Below, in pieces: positions 1 to 6,674 of a stretch of DNA of 25,454 bases; the first letter of the stretch is position 1, and every line of letters begins with the position of its first letter. A program made the position numbers and the translations under genes. Origin of the DNA: Scybalocola_A sp900557175 (GTDB taxonomy: Bacteria; Bacillota; Clostridia; Lachnospirales; Lachnospiraceae); contig CALADH010000049.1 of NCBI GenBank assembly GCA_937890745.1, positions 1 to 25,454 on the forward strand. The letters are read 5' to 3'. The notes under the pieces are model-generated. The model saw nothing but the letters and a program-made list of their open reading frames with translations. It did no database searches and had not been told where the DNA came from.

Positions 1-83
1 CCTATGGTCGCTCACGGATAACTCGCTTTGCTCGTGATACACTCCACTCCGTTTCGTGAATATCGTAAACCGAGGAATGTTCT

Positions 84-117
84 TGCACCACTAACCAGGC
101 TATTCGCCAGTGGTGCA
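84..117. repeat. Inverted repeat, 9-bp arms
   Basis: TGCACCACT at 84-92 is the exact reverse complement of AGTGGTGCA at 109-117. The 16-base loop contains a smaller GGC/GCC pair. It is part of the oriT-like hairpin cluster. Confidence 0.8.
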
Positions 118-236
118 TATGGAAAATTTGTTAGACGCTCTGTCTTACAGAAATCATTCATATTCCTTTTCCATCCGAAATCTTCCCATAGCTATTGCAT
201 CCTTTTTCATAAGATCTCATTCATTCTCTGATGCAA

Positions 237-252
237 GCCGACTACAGTCGGC
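237..252. repeat. Near-perfect palindrome
   Basis: GCCGACT (237-243) and AGTCGGC (246-252) are perfect reverse complements around a two-base centre. Candidate protein-binding site or cruciform in the oriT-like region. Confidence 0.8.
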
Positions 253-283
253 AGATGCTCCATTAAAGTCGCAATTAGTAGAG

Positions 284-319
284 CAAGTTCCGCCCTGTGT
301 GTACACAGGGCAGAACTTG
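284..319. repeat. Long two-part inverted repeat
   Basis: CAAGTTC (284-290) pairs with GAACTTG (313-319). After one mismatch, GCCCTGTGT (292-300) pairs with ACACAGGGC (303-311). That makes 16 of 17 positions paired around a two-base centre, the strongest inverted repeat in this region. From memory it resembles sequences near mobilisation genes of clostridial conjugative elements, but this was not checked against any database. Confidence 0.85.
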
Positions 320-338
320 TTGGGGATTGCATCCCCAA
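320..338. repeat. Hairpin adjoining the long inverted repeat
   Basis: TTGGGGA (320-326) and TCCCCAA (332-338) pair perfectly around a five-base loop. It abuts the previous inverted repeat with no gap, so the two form a double hairpin. Confidence 0.8.
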
Positions 339-543
339 GCCCCAGCCGCCCACGCCTGTGAGTTGAAAAATATGTCTACTTTGTAGCCTTATTTTTCACT
401 CTTCGGCTTAACGATACCGTAAGACATTTCATCCTATCCCAACTGTTCCAATAAAAAACTGCCCTACATTTTGGCTAACAAAAAGCCTTTTCGTAAGACA
501 GTTCGACTAACGCCCTTTTAAGTTTTATGCTCCATTCGCTTGC

Positions 544-1023
544 CTAATCCTCATCATCAAACAGACTTCCAAGAGCACTTCTTGTGTCCATATCCATAGA
601 ATTATGATTATCTGCTTCAAGCTCCCTAACCTCTGTACCTAGATTTTCTTCCGTTGTACAGCATCCGGCTTCCGATACGGATATGGGCGACAATGATTGT
701 TGTGGTTGCTCCACCTGTAATGGCTTTTGCACCTGACCCATCATCGCAAGAGATCCGGCTAATAACTGATTTACCATTGCTTGCATCACCTCTTTCACTG
801 TATCAGCAAATACTTCATTTTCCTTTGATATTGCCACCTGAACTTCCCCTAACATTTTCTGATAATAGTCTGATTCATTATTTTCCTGAATAACAGATAG
901 CAGTGCAGCTTTGACGAGGGCAGTTTGCCCACCCTCAGTACCTGCATTTGCATCTAACCATTCTATAATTGCTCTATCTTCAGCATGTTTCGGATTCAAA
1001 CGAAAAGTAACCGAATTTCCCAT
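544..1023 (-). CDS. parR: ParR-like plasmid segregation adaptor
   Basis: A 159-residue protein encoded 8 bases downstream of the ParM-like gene, with an AGGAGG ribosome binding site at the end of parM. The N-terminal 50 residues begin with a short strand (GNSVTFRLNP) and helices, as in ribbon-helix-helix DNA-binding proteins. The rest is polar, rich in Gln and Glu, with an acidic C-terminus (SLFDDED). In type II partition systems ParR binds the centromere parC and caps ParM filaments. The gene order actin-like then small RHH protein supports that role here. Sequence similarity among ParR proteins is low, so the name rests mainly on context. The centromere is most likely in the repeat-rich DNA immediately downstream. 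Confidence 0.7.
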   Translation of the reverse strand: MGNSVTFRLNPKHAEDRAIIEWLDANAGTEGGQTALVKAALLSVIQENNESDYYQKMLGEVQVAISKENEVFADTVKEVMQAMVNQLLAGSLAMMGQVQKPLQVEQPQQSLSPISVSEAGCCTTEENLGTEVRELEADNHNSMDMDTRSALGSLFDDED

Positions 1024-1031
1024 AGTGCCTC

Positions 1032-1994
1032 CTATCCGATGTTATCAGCAAGATAACGATACCCAATTGCATTTGCTTTCACATCTGTAACATACTGAAT
1101 ATTCCTTCCCTTAGTTCTTCCATACTTCTTCATCACACTGGCACCACCGCCCACATAGACGATATTTTCATGCTTCAAATCCACCTTGATTTCCCTAAGC
1201 TTTGCTTCTACGCTGTCAGCATATTCCTGCAATCCCTTTTCAATGATTGGGATAAACTCTGCATTTACACCGGTAACATTCCCCTTAATATAGTCTGTAA
1301 TATCTTCTTCAGGAATTTCACAATGCACTTTAGGAAGACCATCTTTTTTCATTCGTTCAATTGCTGTGATAAGTCCCACTTCATAGGTGTAGGCATCCTT
1401 ATCCATCGGAACCTTGTCTTTTACACTCAAGACATCCATTGTCCACGAACCAAGATCCACGCATCTAAGTCTGTTCATATCTCCCATACGATTTGCAATC
1501 GCTGCATAGCACTGTGCATAAATTTTCACCTTATCCAGATAAAAGCAATAATGCACTCCCTCAAAGGTAAAGGAAAGCTGTTCCTTGTGCCATAGATATT
1601 CACGGAATTCTTTTCTCTCCACTCCAAACATAGTAAGTGGTACCCCGGCATAAAGTTCAACATGCGTTGTCTTCTCAAGCCCCTGATAACGCAGCTCCTT
1701 TGCAATTCCTGCCAGTGTCAGAAGAAAATAATTATCGTTTTCTGTCTTGGTTGCCTGCTTTCCAAGTCTTCCCTGACCGATAATATATTTCTTGCCTCGA
1801 TACTCCAGCAGTCCGCTATTTGTAAGCGGTGTGTAATCAACAGGGGATACCAAGGTTTCCATAAAAATATGCTCTCCTTTGATAGAACTCCATCCATGAT
1901 CTAATGCTATTTTTACAGCTACGCTTGTATCTATTTGTTCGCCCTGCATGATAAGTCCATCATTTGTATAAAAATTAGTATTTCTTTCTTCCAT
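1032..1994 (-). CDS. parM: ParM/StbA-like actin-family segregation ATPase
   Basis: A 320-residue actin-fold ATPase, the normal length for ParM/StbA. Visible nucleotide-binding motifs are phosphate-1 (IALDHGWSS, about 29-37), phosphate-2 (CVDLGSWTMDV, about 178-188) and the adenosine motif (VYVGGGASVM, about 279-288). Filaments of such proteins push replicated plasmid copies apart, using a ParR-parC complex as the end cap. The start is supported by GAGAGG five bases before the ATG. It precedes a ParR-like gene, so the pair forms a type II partition cassette. Finding it beside an integrase remnant and a mobilisation gene suggests an element that replicates outside the chromosome at least for a time. 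Confidence 0.88.
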   Translation of the reverse strand: MEERNTNFYTNDGLIMQGEQIDTSVAVKIALDHGWSSIKGEHIFMETLVSPVDYTPLTNSGLLEYRGKKYIIGQGRLGKQATKTENDNYFLLTLAGIAKELRYQGLEKTTHVELYAGVPLTMFGVERKEFREYLWHKEQLSFTFEGVHYCFYLDKVKIYAQCYAAIANRMGDMNRLRCVDLGSWTMDVLSVKDKVPMDKDAYTYEVGLITAIERMKKDGLPKVHCEIPEEDITDYIKGNVTGVNAEFIPIIEKGLQEYADSVEAKLREIKVDLKHENIVYVGGGASVMKKYGRTKGRNIQYVTDVKANAIGYRYLADNIG

Positions 1995-2010
1995 AATTGC
2001 CTCTCTTTCT

Positions 2011-2026
2011 TTGACTTATTTGTCAA
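2011..2026. repeat. Inverted repeat upstream of parM
   Basis: TTGAC (2011-2015) and GTCAA (2022-2026) form a 16-base inverted repeat 17 bases upstream of the parM start. It overlaps the stop codon of the 54-codon ORF. A possible operator for ParR autoregulation; that role is inferred only from position. Confidence 0.4.
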
Positions 2027-2187
2027 TCTATAAATTTATTTAGTGAAATTGATTTACATCCATTTTGCAAATTGTCAGAACCAACTGCATCTGCTATAAT
2101 TGTTTTGTTATACATATGGGAAGGTTGCTCACCGGCTACGCCAATAGCAGGAATCCGAGCAGCCTTTTCTTTTCGCTTATCCGTCAT
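2023..2187 (-). CDS. Small ORF (54 aa) overlapping the MobC-like gene
   Basis: A 54-codon frame that starts at an ATG inside the last codons of the MobC-like gene, in another frame, and ends 28 bases before parM. Such an overlap is typical of translational coupling. The protein starts MTDKRKEKAARIPAIGVAGE and contains HMYNKTIIADAV. It is basic at the N-terminus, has no membrane segment, and I recognise no family. It fills what would otherwise be a 180-base gap between genes on the same strand. It could also be the truncated front part of a longer gene whose remainder was lost. The coding call rests on position, overlap and an unbroken frame only. Confidence 0.5.
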   Translation of the reverse strand: MTDKRKEKAARIPAIGVAGEQPSHMYNKTIIADAVGSDNLQNGCKSISLNKFID

Positions 2188-2503
2188 ACTCATTCGCCAT
2201 TCCCTTCATAATTTTTGCCACCATTTCCACTACAATCAGAAGTTCCTCATTGTCATCGCTGACGGATTCCAGACGTTTGAGTTCCTCATATATCTGTGTC
2301 ATTTGATTCTTCAATGCCTTGAATACCTTCGGATTTCCCTGAACAACTACCTCACGGTTTAATAATCTTCGCAGGATATAATCCTGCTTTGCAAGTCCGG
2401 ATAATTCCACTAAGTTATCAAGTAGCTTTGCTTCCTCCTCGGATACCCTGAAACCGACATTACGATTTCTCCATCTGCCTTTAGCATCTAAACTTTTCTC
2501 CAT
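2177..2503 (-). CDS. MobC-like ribbon-helix-helix mobilisation protein
   Basis: A 108-residue protein. The N-terminal part (RNRNVGFRVSEEEAKLLDNL, about 12-31) has the strand-helix pattern of a ribbon-helix-helix DNA-binding domain. It is followed by GLAKQDYILRRLLNREVVV, a pattern I associate with MobC-type relaxosome accessory proteins of Firmicutes mobile elements. MobC proteins bind oriT and help the relaxase open the strands. The start lies 4 bases after the recombinase stop, and its 3' end overlaps the 54-codon ORF, so all are probably co-transcribed. A general RHH repressor of the element is the alternative. Confidence 0.65.
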   Translation of the reverse strand: MEKSLDAKGRWRNRNVGFRVSEEEAKLLDNLVELSGLAKQDYILRRLLNREVVVQGNPKVFKALKNQMTQIYEELKRLESVSDDNEELLIVVEMVAKIMKGMANEYDG

Positions 2504-2507
2504 ATTG

Positions 2508-3101
2508 TTACGCCTCCTTCGTCATTCTCTCAATTTCCAGTTTCTCAGCCATCTCATTTTGCACAGTCGGGAATAAATGTGCATAGCGATAAGTAATTTT
2601 CTCTGTTTCATGCCCCACACGCTTCCCTATAGCTAATGCACTAAATCCCATATTGATAAGAAGAGAGACGTGACTGTGACGTAAATCATGAATTCTGATT
2701 TTTTTCACGCCCGATGCCTTACAACCTCTTTCCATCTCATGACCAAGATAGGATTTTGTAAAACTGAACATCCTCTCACTTTCACCTATCTCATAAAACA
2801 TTCCAAGATAATCTTTAATCTCATCACACAAAAATGGGGGCAAAGTGATAATTCGATTACTTTTTACCGTCTTAGGTGTCGTAATAATATCCTCCCCCTT
2901 CGAGCGATGAAATGTTTTATTAATTCGCAATGTCTGCTTTTCAAAATCAAAATCACTTGGCGTAAGTGCCAGCAACTCTCCTGAACGAATTCCCGTCCAA
3001 TATAAAAGCTCAAAAGCATAATAGGAACGCGGCTTGTCCATCATTACCTCTGCAAATTTTAGATACTCTTCTTTCGTCCAAAATTGCATCTCCTTTGGCA
3101 C
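2508..3101 (-). CDS. Tyrosine recombinase, catalytic domain only
   Basis: A 197-residue tyrosine recombinase (phage-integrase family). The full catalytic set is visible: R39 in GIRSGELLAL, K77, H138 and R141 in HDLRH, H164 in GHE and nucleophile Y173 in YRYAHLF. Full-length integrases of this type have about 370-400 residues, with arm-binding and core-binding domains in front. Here both are missing and an in-frame TGA lies just upstream of the GTG start. A GGGAGG site lies about 10 bases before an internal ATG (codon 5), so a slightly shorter product is also possible. It reads as the 3' remnant of the element's integrase, perhaps broken when the adjoining IS110 copy arrived. Confidence 0.8.
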   Translation of the reverse strand: MPKEMQFWTKEEYLKFAEVMMDKPRSYYAFELLYWTGIRSGELLALTPSDFDFEKQTLRINKTFHRSKGEDIITTPKTVKSNRIITLPPFLCDEIKDYLGMFYEIGESERMFSFTKSYLGHEMERGCKASGVKKIRIHDLRHSHVSLLINMGFSALAIGKRVGHETEKITYRYAHLFPTVQNEMAEKLEIERMTKEA

Positions 3102-3544
3102 CTCCCTATATAGTCAAGTCCTTTTTCCTTATTTTTCAAGGAATTTTTAGTTGTTTATCTCAGTTAAATGAGCCAATGGCATGGATATTTCTTTACATCT
3201 GGTGCTAAACATAGATGATTAGGGTATACGAAGTAAAACGTCATTGTTTCTCGCTTTACATGGCCTTGTGTATCCCCCTTCCTTCTATGGCCGTCAACCT
3301 CCCATGTCTAACAGGATCTTTGTCCCAACTTCCTTCGTTTGGCATATCCATAATCCGGGTGTCAGCTCAGCTCCTTCACAGGATCGTGTCCTCTGGTGAT
3401 TATTCCTGCCGACTACTGGCTCATTCTTTGTTTGTATTACTGACTTTGCTCTGGAAACAGCACTTTTCAGCGGACGTTTATCTGTTGCCATCTGCTTTTG
3501 CCCTTACAGGGCACTTTCCGGCTTAACCTCTTGATTACTTCTTT

Positions 3545-3623
3545 ATCGTGGCTGGAATCAGGTGTCAGGGGTGGAACCGTTCCACGGCACTTTGTGCCCT
3601 TGATAGCTGATTCCAACCACGAT
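3545..3623 (-). ncRNA. Nested hairpin RNA 3' of IS110 transposase, candidate bridge/seek RNA
   Basis: An outer stem pairs ATCGTGGCTGGAATCA (3545-3560) with TGATTCCAACCACGAT (3608-3623), 16 bp with one mismatch. It encloses two perfect hairpins: GTGGAA/TTCCAC (3571-3585) and GGCAC/GTGCC (3586-3598). A further GCCCT/AGGGC hairpin lies within 3505-3525. The whole starts 24 bases after the transposase stop and has no U-tract, so it is not an ordinary terminator. IS110 and IS1111 elements are known to encode a structured guide RNA in a non-coding flank. Assigning this RNA to that class is inference; its full extent may reach 3220. Confidence 0.55.
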
Positions 3624-3646
3624 ACACTTACAATGAGGTTCAGCTG

Positions 3647-4942
3647 TTATGCTGCCTGCAGCATCTGTTTTTGTGGTCTTCTGATGTCACTTATCATCTT
3701 TGCTCCATCGTAATCAACTCCTGTTGTCAGAATCTTATATGCGATTCTCAAAAACTTACATGCCACTGCAACAAGCGATTGCTTCTTTTTTAAGGGATTT
3801 TCTTCCCGATGCGTGTAATAGTAGTGCAATTCTTTGAACTCTTCATTCTTACCTACAAGAGACAGCGATGCCTCAAACAGTAAATATCTCAGTTTTTTTC
3901 GTCCACGTCGGCTTATCCGGGTTTCTCCCTGATGCTTCCCTGAACTATCCTCTACCAACGCATATCCGGCTAATTTCTGTATCTGTTTCGGATTGTCAAA
4001 ACGTCTTATGTCTCCGATTTCAGCCACTAATCCCGATATTGTTTTTATTCCTACTCCCTTTATCTGGAGCATTTTTTCTACATACGGAATCTCCTTTACC
4101 AGTTCATCTATAAGTTCTACAAGTTCTTCCATTCGCTTGCTATATCTCTCATAGTCTGACAAAAGATTTTTTATTTCCATACGTGCTGTAGTCAGACCTT
4201 CCTGGCTTCCAATGCTGTGCTCTGCAGCTTCCACAAGCTTTGTTGCTCTTTTTATTCCTACACCTCGCAGCTTTGCATCCCGCCAGATTTTGTTGACTCC
4301 ATCCACACCTAACACTCGGATATCAGCAGGCAGTGGTGCCTGTTCCAGTATCATCAATCCACTTTTGGAATCGCTTTTTCCATAAACGTCTTTATATTCT
4401 GGAAAATAAATGCTAAACCATCTTGCAATCCGGTTCAGAATCCTTGTAAGCTCCTCCTGTGTCTGAAATCTCAGATTTGAAGCACTTCTGAGTTCTGCAT
4501 ATACTCCTTCCGGAAGATATGGATAAGTAAATCGTCCATCTTTGATCAGTCCTGCAATTACTTTAGGATCCTTTCGGTCATTCTTTGATGGGTTATTATC
4601 ATCAAGCTCTTTTGACTGTTTTACATGATACGGATTGACAAGAACTGGCTTTATGCCTTTATCCTGTAGAAACTTACCAAGATCAAACCAGTAGTGTCCT
4701 GTAGGTTCCATGCCTGGCACCAGTTCCTGCTTGCCATTGTCTTTTGCGATGTCCTGCATCCATTCTAAAAAACTGACAAAACCGGCTTCTGTATTACTGA
4801 ATGAGAAAGCTTTCTTTGAGTACTCATAACCTCTCCAGTCAAAAGCCCTTGCATAATGAGTTTCGCTGCCTACATCAATACCTACAACTAAAGTTTTTTC
4901 TTTAATAGTTTCAATTTTTGCGTTCTGTGTGTTACAATTCAT
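3647..4942 (-). CDS. IS110-family transposase (DEDD recombinase)
   Basis: A 431-residue transposase. The N-terminal RuvC-like domain shows the DEDD set: D23 in VGIDVGSETH, E79 in GMEPTGHYW, and D122 and D125 in NDRKDPK. The C-terminal Tnp_20 domain has a helix-hairpin-helix (IKGVGIKTISGLVAEIGDI, about 294-312) followed by LAGYALVEDSSGKHQGE, which carries the candidate catalytic serine (333 or 334). Both domains appear complete with no frameshift, so it may be active. A longer frame opens at 4987, but AGAGAGG eight bases before the ATG at 4942 decides the start. IS110 enzymes move circular intermediates and use an element-encoded RNA to choose the target. Confidence 0.93.
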   Translation of the reverse strand: MNCNTQNAKIETIKEKTLVVGIDVGSETHYARAFDWRGYEYSKKAFSFSNTEAGFVSFLEWMQDIAKDNGKQELVPGMEPTGHYWFDLGKFLQDKGIKPVLVNPYHVKQSKELDDNNPSKNDRKDPKVIAGLIKDGRFTYPYLPEGVYAELRSASNLRFQTQEELTRILNRIARWFSIYFPEYKDVYGKSDSKSGLMILEQAPLPADIRVLGVDGVNKIWRDAKLRGVGIKRATKLVEAAEHSIGSQEGLTTARMEIKNLLSDYERYSKRMEELVELIDELVKEIPYVEKMLQIKGVGIKTISGLVAEIGDIRRFDNPKQIQKLAGYALVEDSSGKHQGETRISRRGRKKLRYLLFEASLSLVGKNEEFKELHYYYTHREENPLKKKQSLVAVACKFLRIAYKILTTGVDYDGAKMISDIRRPQKQMLQAA

Positions 4943-4947
4943 TTTAG

Positions 4948-5017
4948 ATACCTCTCTGATAAAATAAGATTTTTTACTAACCGGCAAAGTCAGTAATCTT
5001 ATTTTACACTGAGGTAT
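4948..5017 (-). promoter_or_regulatory. Hairpin sequestering the transposase ribosome binding site
   Basis: TAAAATAAGATT (4960-4971) and AATCTTATTTTA (4995-5006) are perfect 12-bp inverted repeats. Beyond a small internal loop, ATACCTC (4948-4954) pairs with GAGGTAT (5011-5017). In the transposase mRNA this pairs most of the AGAGAGG ribosome binding site. A transcript entering from outside would fold this way and be poorly translated. Similar RBS-hiding structures protect other insertion sequences from read-through expression. The pairing is seen; the effect is inferred. Confidence 0.6.
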
Positions 5018-5154
5018 TTTTTTCTCAACCTTCTTTCTTGGAATTCCTTATATTTGAATTATACAGGAAGCTCCTTAAATCTCATTGATTTTATTTGTTT
5101 CACTTAACTTGTCACAACTATAACATAAATGGATATAAATTTCCGTAACCTCCG

Positions 5155-6042
5155 TTACTCTTTTGAATTTTTTTCTAAAACATTGCGAAGCAGCTGTAAT
5201 CCGATAATAATAACGCCGCCGATAACAAAGAATAACGGACTGAATGTTGATAATGTCATTGCCGCCTGAGGCTCATCAAGTGTTGTCGGTCCGACAATAA
5301 TGGCATATAATGAACCGAGCATCAGACCGATAATTGCATAAATTGTCTGGGAACGGAACTTCTTTAAAGCCATTTTTAAAAGACGGATCATCGACACAAT
5401 ACCCGTAATAATACCGAGGCCAAAAACAATAATTACTGGAACATATTCAAAATTAAAACGAAGCACTTCTTTAATTGCGGAAATAATCGGTACGTAAAGT
5501 CCGAAAATAAGAAGCAGCGTCGAACCTGAAATGCCCGGAAGTATCATTGCCGTAATAGCAACCGCCGCCGCGATAAATACATAGATGATCAGTCCAAAAT
5601 TTAAGCTGCCGGCATCAATGCTGATACCTTTACCCGATACCGGATTTAAAAAACTGATAACGACAACAAGCGCAATGCCAATGACTGTGAAAATCAAGTG
5701 CGCCCATTTGCCTTTAATGGTTTCCTTTTCTTCTGCGATCACATAAGGAATCGCCACAATGATGAAGCCTAAAAACAATGAGCTTATGGCATAAATGTGG
5801 GATTCAAAAACGCTTGTAAGAACAAGCACTGCACTGCAAAAGCCTACAAGCCATCCGACTAAAAGCTTTGCCAAAAACTTGACTGCTTCAAGCCGCTGGG
5901 CTTTATTTCCTGCAAATATATCGTTTAATGACTGGATGAATTTGTCATAAAAGCCAAGCAGGAAGGCCACTGTTCCGCCGGAAACCCCCGGCACACTATC
6001 TGCCAGTGCCATACAAAATCCTCTGATAAAGTTAATAATCAT
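5155..6042 (-). CDS. DUF368 polyprenyl-phosphate translocase (PopT-type)
   Basis: A 295-residue integral membrane protein with roughly eight hydrophobic segments. It has the DUF368 hallmarks: an N-terminal RGFCMALADSVPGVSGGTVA (about 7-26), and a second half repeating the theme at ILPGISGSTLLLIFGLY. DUF368 proteins were recently described as undecaprenyl-phosphate translocases that return the lipid carrier of cell wall synthesis to the inner leaflet. Its start overlaps the sigH stop by four bases (ATGA type) with GGAGG six bases upstream, so it is translationally coupled to sigH at the end of the cys operon. A small GTAAC/GTTAC hairpin at 5144-5157 spans the stop codon but lacks a U-tract. 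Mobile DNA begins shortly after. Confidence 0.9.
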   Translation of the reverse strand: MIINFIRGFCMALADSVPGVSGGTVAFLLGFYDKFIQSLNDIFAGNKAQRLEAVKFLAKLLVGWLVGFCSAVLVLTSVFESHIYAISSLFLGFIIVAIPYVIAEEKETIKGKWAHLIFTVIGIALVVVISFLNPVSGKGISIDAGSLNFGLIIYVFIAAAVAITAMILPGISGSTLLLIFGLYVPIISAIKEVLRFNFEYVPVIIVFGLGIITGIVSMIRLLKMALKKFRSQTIYAIIGLMLGSLYAIIVGPTTLDEPQAAMTLSTFSPLFFVIGGVIIIGLQLLRNVLEKNSKE

Positions 6043-6653
6043 GCTTTTCCTCCAATATAATTTCTTATTTTTGTTTTGACACGCTGTAATGCGTTGTCAA
6101 TGGATTTTTCATCTCTGTTGAGTTTTTCTGCAATTTTAATATAACCGTCGCCGCCAAGATAGAGTTTGATGACCTCGCGCTCAAAGACACTTAAATTTTC
6201 CATAATTTCTTTTTTCAGCTGCATGGCGCTTTCTCTGCCGATCACTAATTCTTCCGGGCTTATGCCTGAGGCAAGCATATCTGTCCGGGGATGGGCAGAT
6301 TCTTCATCGGCAGCCACGCTGTCCAATGAGATATAGCTGTTTAACGGACTGTGCTTTTTGCGCTGCGATGCTTCTACCGCCGTATAGAGCTGGCGGTTGA
6401 CACATATCTGGGCAAAATGATAAAAAGATGAAGCCTTTGTTTCATCAAAGCCCTGAATAGCCTTATAAAGACCAATCATGCCCTCCTGAATCAAATCATC
6501 ATTGTCGCCGCCGATTAAATAAAGCGTGCGGGCTTTGCGCTTGACAAGCTCCTTGTATTTTTCAAGCAAATATTCTGCCGCCCGGCCATCACCCATTCTG
6601 ACACATTCAATAATGTCCTCGTCTGCCATTGATTTAAAGTCTTTATCTGTCAT
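6039..6653 (-). CDS. sigH: RNA polymerase sigma-H factor
   Basis: A 204-residue sigma-70 family protein. Region 2 is visible in KARTLYLIGGDNDDLIQEGM and GLYKAIQGFDETKASSFYHF. Then come KHSPLNSYISLDS and, at the C-terminus, the region 4 helix-turn-helix ending KSIDNALQRVKTKIRNYI. These patterns and the length match SigH (Spo0H) of spore formers, which directs early stationary-phase and sporulation transcription. Its position after cysS, mrnC and rlmB is the conserved Firmicutes order; yacP, often found between rlmB and sigH, is absent. It lies 21 bases after rlmB with no obvious promoter in the gap, so cysteine-dependent read-through from the T-box could contribute to its expression. Confidence 0.92.
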   Translation of the reverse strand: MTDKDFKSMADEDIIECVRMGDGRAAEYLLEKYKELVKRKARTLYLIGGDNDDLIQEGMIGLYKAIQGFDETKASSFYHFAQICVNRQLYTAVEASQRKKHSPLNSYISLDSVAADEESAHPRTDMLASGISPEELVIGRESAMQLKKEIMENLSVFEREVIKLYLGGDGYIKIAEKLNRDEKSIDNALQRVKTKIRNYIGGKA

Positions 6654-6674
6654 ATGCCATCCTCATCTATATTT

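Larger units (their letters stand above)
1..543. other. Hairpin-rich non-coding region, oriT/centromere-like
   Basis: About 540 bases without a convincing gene; the short open frames here have no good ribosome binding sites. The stretch holds at least five inverted repeats: 12-16/33-37, 84-92/109-117, 237-243/246-252, 284-300/303-319 and 320-326/332-338. It also holds a nine-base repeat CGTAAGACA at 418-426 and 492-500, with eight of its bases inverted at 141-148. It lies directly downstream of parM and parR and near a MobC-like gene. Such clustered hairpins beside mobilisation genes are typical of transfer origins, and repeats beside parMR are typical of centromeres. Which role applies is inference; the relaxase expected next to an oriT would lie left of the window. 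Confidence 0.5.
3220..5060 (-). mobile_element. IS110-family insertion sequence (ends approximate)
   Basis: The transposase gene at 3647-4942 is flanked by about 430 structured non-coding bases downstream and 120-210 bases upstream. IS110 elements lack classical long terminal inverted repeats and usually make no target duplication, so I cannot place the ends from one copy. The limits given are estimates. The long 3' flank is the layout known for IS1111-type members, whose guide RNA lies downstream of the transposase. The copy sits between the integrase remnant and the chromosomal DUF368 gene, at or near the boundary of the mobile region. Confidence 0.75.

Noticed and set aside
28..361. Plus-strand frames of 67 and 83 codons in the hairpin-rich region
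   Set aside because: They run through strong inverted repeats, lack good ribosome binding sites and give no recognisable protein.
3215..3713. Frames of 65 to 103 codons on both strands in the IS110 3' flank
   Set aside because: They overlap the nested hairpins and one another, have poor starts and no recognisable family; structured RNA explains the region better.
5058..5063. TATAAT on the minus strand upstream of the IS110 transposase
   Set aside because: No -35 element is found at 16-18 bases; the position relative to the true element end is unknown, so it was not listed as a promoter.
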